Shown here one piece after another: positions 5,691 through 7,243 of a stretch of 7,243 nt of DNA. The number at the start of each line of letters is the position of its first letter. Position 1 is the first letter of the stretch. The stretch is taken from positions 1 through 7,243 of the forward strand of contig UQQO01000110.1 in the NCBI GenBank assembly GCA_900543175.1, read 5' to 3'. The notes under the pieces were generated by a model that was not told the origin of the DNA, did not search any database, and saw only the letters and a program-made list of their open reading frames with translations. The stretch comes from an uncultured Fusobacterium sp. Lineage in GTDB: Bacteria; Fusobacteriota; Fusobacteriia; Fusobacteriales; Fusobacteriaceae. Both the position numbers and the translations under genes were made by a program.

Positions 5691-7067
5691 ATGAATAAAA
5701 GACCACTATTTCACTTTACACCTATAAAAAATTGGATGAATGACCCTAATGGCCTTTGTTATTACAAGGGAAAATATCATCTATTCTACCAACATAATCC
5801 TAAAAATCTATATTGGGGAAATATGACTTGGGGACATGCTACAAGTGATGACTTATTTAATTGGGCACATCACCCCTATGCTATCTCTCCAGATATTCCT
5901 GAAGATATTGATGGTTGTTTTTCTGGAAGTGGATTTGTAAAAAATGATGAGTTGTACCTTGCTTATACTGGGGTAATAATGACTACAAAAAAAATAAATG
6001 AGTATGGAAATACTGTAACAGTAAATGAGAATGACTTGATATCTACACAACTTTTTGCTAAGTCAAAAGATGGAGTTACTTTTGAAAAATTAGCTGAACC
6101 TAAGATAGTTGCTCCAGATGGATACTGTACAGCTCACTTTAGAGACCCTAAAATATGGGAAAAAAATGGGAAATACTATATGGTATTAGGTGGAAAAAAA
6201 GACAATAAAGGAAGAGTTCTTTTCTATCAAAGTGAAGATTTTAAAAACTGGAAATTTGTTAATGAAATTTATGAAGAAAATATGGGATTTATGTGGGAAT
6301 GTCCAGACTTTTTTGAATTAGATGAAAAATCTATATTAGTATTTAGTCCACAAGGAATAGGAAAAGAAGGACAAGAGCATCTTGCAGGTTACTATATAGG
6401 AGATTTTGACTATGAAACAGGAAAACTTACTCATAAAGAGTTTCAAGTATTAGATAATGGGTTTGAGTTATATGCCCCTCAAACTTTTAAAGATAATAAA
6501 GGAAGAAGAATAATGATAGCTTGGCTTGTAAATCATCACCCTTTTCCAAAGGAAGATTGGACAGGAGTGATGACTCTTCCTCGTGAATTGAAAATTATAG
6601 ATGATAAATTATATATGTATCCTGTGGAAGAATTTAATAAGTATAGAAAAAATTTAGAAATATATAAAAAGATTGATACTGAATTTCAAATTGAAATGAT
6701 AGACAAAGTCTATGATGTAGAGTTTAAACTGAATTGTGATAAAGATTTTGAAATTGTAATTGGAGATAAGGAGAAAAAAGGATTAAAACTAACTTATAGT
6801 TCTCAAGATAAGAGAATAATCTTTGATAGAAGTGGAGCAGTTAATAATTTTGAATCTCTTGAAACATTTGGAACAAAGAGAGTAATAAATTATACTTTAA
6901 ATGGAGATATAGATTTTAGAATAATCAGAGATAAAAATATTGTAGAGATATACATTAACAATGGAGAAAAAGTTTTTACAAGTTTAGTTAATTTTACTGA
7001 GAAGCAAAACTTTATTACAATAGTTGGAGAATCTAATGTAGTTAAAGTTTATTCTTTAAAAAATTAA
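5691..7067 (+). CDS. GH32 beta-fructofuranosidase / sucrose-6-phosphate hydrolase
   Basis: A 458-residue cytoplasmic enzyme without a signal peptide that splits the glucose-fructose bond of sucrose, sucrose-6-phosphate or a related beta-fructofuranoside. All GH32 landmarks are present: nucleophile Asp18 in WMNDPNG, the FSGSGF motif at 77-82, the transition-state stabiliser Asp152 in FRDP, and acid/base Glu203 in WECPD. The N-terminal five-bladed propeller covers about 1-310 and a C-terminal beta-sandwich the rest; the length is normal for ScrB/SacA proteins. Most relatives are named sucrose-6-phosphate hydrolase and sit beside sucrose PTS and fructokinase genes. Here the partners are a symporter and an alpha-galactosidase, so the likely substrate is free sucrose released from raffinose. 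Sequence alone cannot separate the two activities. The gene follows a terminator-like hairpin, so its expression may differ from the two genes before it. Confidence 0.92.
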   Translation: MNKRPLFHFTPIKNWMNDPNGLCYYKGKYHLFYQHNPKNLYWGNMTWGHATSDDLFNWAHHPYAISPDIPEDIDGCFSGSGFVKNDELYLAYTGVIMTTKKINEYGNTVTVNENDLISTQLFAKSKDGVTFEKLAEPKIVAPDGYCTAHFRDPKIWEKNGKYYMVLGGKKDNKGRVLFYQSEDFKNWKFVNEIYEENMGFMWECPDFFELDEKSILVFSPQGIGKEGQEHLAGYYIGDFDYETGKLTHKEFQVLDNGFELYAPQTFKDNKGRRIMIAWLVNHHPFPKEDWTGVMTLPRELKIIDDKLYMYPVEEFNKYRKNLEIYKKIDTEFQIEMIDKVYDVEFKLNCDKDFEIVIGDKEKKGLKLTYSSQDKRIIFDRSGAVNNFESLETFGTKRVINYTLNGDIDFRIIRDKNIVEIYINNGEKVFTSLVNFTEKQNFITIVGESNVVKVYSLKN

Positions 7068-7078
7068 AGTTTTATTTT
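7054..7078 (+). terminator. Weak terminator-like hairpin at the operon end
   Basis: ctttaa (7054-7059) pairs with ttaaag (7064-7069) around AAAA, overlapping the stop codon of the GH32 gene and followed by TTTTATTTT (7070-7078). The stem has only one G-C pair and is probably too weak to stop all transcription. The hairpin at 7197-7217 is a better end for the operon. Confidence 0.3.
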
Positions 7079-7141
7079 AAAAGAAAAAATATCATCAATG
7101 CTTTAATTAATGAGTACGATAATAAACTTTTAAATAAATAA
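7079..7141 (+). pseudogene. Possible small coding remnant (uncertain)
   Basis: One frame reads KRKNIINALINEYDNKLLNK and then stops at 7139-7141. It has no start codon or ribosome binding site. The amphipathic look and the position just inside a repeat shared with IS debris suggest it could be a scrap of a transposase N-terminus, but it is too short to assign and may be non-coding. Confidence 0.15.
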
Positions 7142-7145
7142 ATTT

Positions 7146-7184
7146 TATCATAGAAAGTACTAATTCACAGAAATAAGTTCACAC
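7146..7184 (+). repeat. Right copy of the direct repeat flanking the sugar locus
   Basis: Positions 7151-7184 match 675-708 at 30 of 34 bases by eye, in the same orientation, including the 18-mer acagaaataagttcacac (7167-7184). Just left of the match, tatcatag corresponds to tatctatag of the left copy with a one-base gap. It begins 78 bases after the GH32 stop codon. The two copies therefore enclose exactly the regulator, symporter and two hydrolase genes. Confidence 0.8.
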
Positions 7185-7190
7185 CATCTA

Positions 7191-7225
7191 AAAAATAGCG
7201 CGATTGCTCATCGCGCTTTTCTTTT
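7191..7225. terminator. Strong bidirectional rho-independent terminator
   Basis: A perfect, GC-rich 7-bp stem pairs agcgcga (7197-7203) with tcgcgct (7211-7217) around ttgctca. It has TTTTCTTTT after it on the plus strand and A5 at 7191-7195 before it, giving a U-tail on the minus strand too. It should end the sugar operon and, from the other side, a gene lying to the right if that gene is on the minus strand. Confidence 0.85.
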
Positions 7226-7232
7226 GTATAAT
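7204..7232 (+). promoter_or_regulatory. Possible promoter overlapping the terminator
   Basis: A perfect TATAAT at 7227-7232 lies 17 bases after TTGCTC (7204-7209), which matches only three of six -35 bases and sits in the terminator loop. It could drive a plus-strand gene beyond the window. The ATG at 7239 has no ribosome binding site and is not a credible start. Confidence 0.25.
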
Positions 7233-7243
7233 ATACTTATGAA

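Noticed and set aside
5853..6050. A 65-codon minus-strand frame.
   Set aside because: It lies wholly inside the GH32 gene, which has all family motifs, and has no features of its own; it is an antisense shadow.
3328..7067. Arginine codon use differs: about 12 of 41 are CGT in the alpha-galactosidase but 1 of 12 in the GH32 gene, which might suggest separate origins.
   Set aside because: The counts are small and made by eye; the difference is not convincing without genome-wide codon statistics.
1..7243. CRISPR arrays, tRNA or rRNA genes, toxin-antitoxin or defence genes.
   Set aside because: I looked for regularly spaced repeats, cloverleaf-like segments and short gene pairs and saw none; apart from the remnants listed, the coding content is fully explained by the four sugar-locus genes.

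Overview
This window is a very AT-rich stretch of bacterial DNA. It carries a compact alpha-galactoside (raffinose/melibiose-type) utilisation locus with the scars of insertion sequences on both sides. The base composition, the strong preference for A/T-ending codons and AGA arginine codons, the frequent GGAGG ribosome binding sites and the A/T-flanked intrinsic terminators fit a low-GC anaerobe. My best guess is a Fusobacterium (the F. mortiferum/varium/ulcerans side of the genus) or a relative such as Cetobacterium. This is inferred from overall appearance and general knowledge, so a low-GC Firmicute is not excluded.

Layout. Positions 1-467 hold no gene I can support. They contain a cluster of hairpin terminators, a G-rich tract, and one good sigma70-type promoter (206-234) that runs almost at once into a terminator (261-301). 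Positions 468-708 are insertion-sequence debris: a possible IS end, then the decayed 3' part of an IS3-family transposase, then one copy of a direct repeat. An AraC-family regulator is on the minus strand (728-1600). A 276-bp divergent control region (1601-1876) separates it from three plus-strand genes: a MelB-type sugar/cation symporter (1877-3301), a GH36 alpha-galactosidase (3328-5571) and a GH32 sucrose-splitting enzyme (5691-7067). After the last gene comes a second copy of the direct repeat (7146-7184), then a strong bidirectional terminator (7197-7225).

How the genes work together (inference from known families). The symporter imports melibiose, raffinose or similar sugars with Na+ or H+. 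The cytoplasmic alpha-galactosidase releases galactose, leaving glucose from melibiose or sucrose from raffinose. The GH32 enzyme would split the sucrose into glucose and fructose. The AraC-type protein probably senses the sugar and activates the divergent promoter. No phosphotransferase component, fructokinase or Leloir gene is present, so the products must be handled by genes elsewhere.

The locus itself is a recognisable catabolic module; I see no sign of a wholly undescribed system. The points most worth checking are the near-identical direct repeats bracketing the locus, a terminator-like hairpin inside the operon just before the GH32 gene, the orphan promoter-terminator unit on the left, and two substitutions in an otherwise perfectly conserved MelB sugar-binding pocket.
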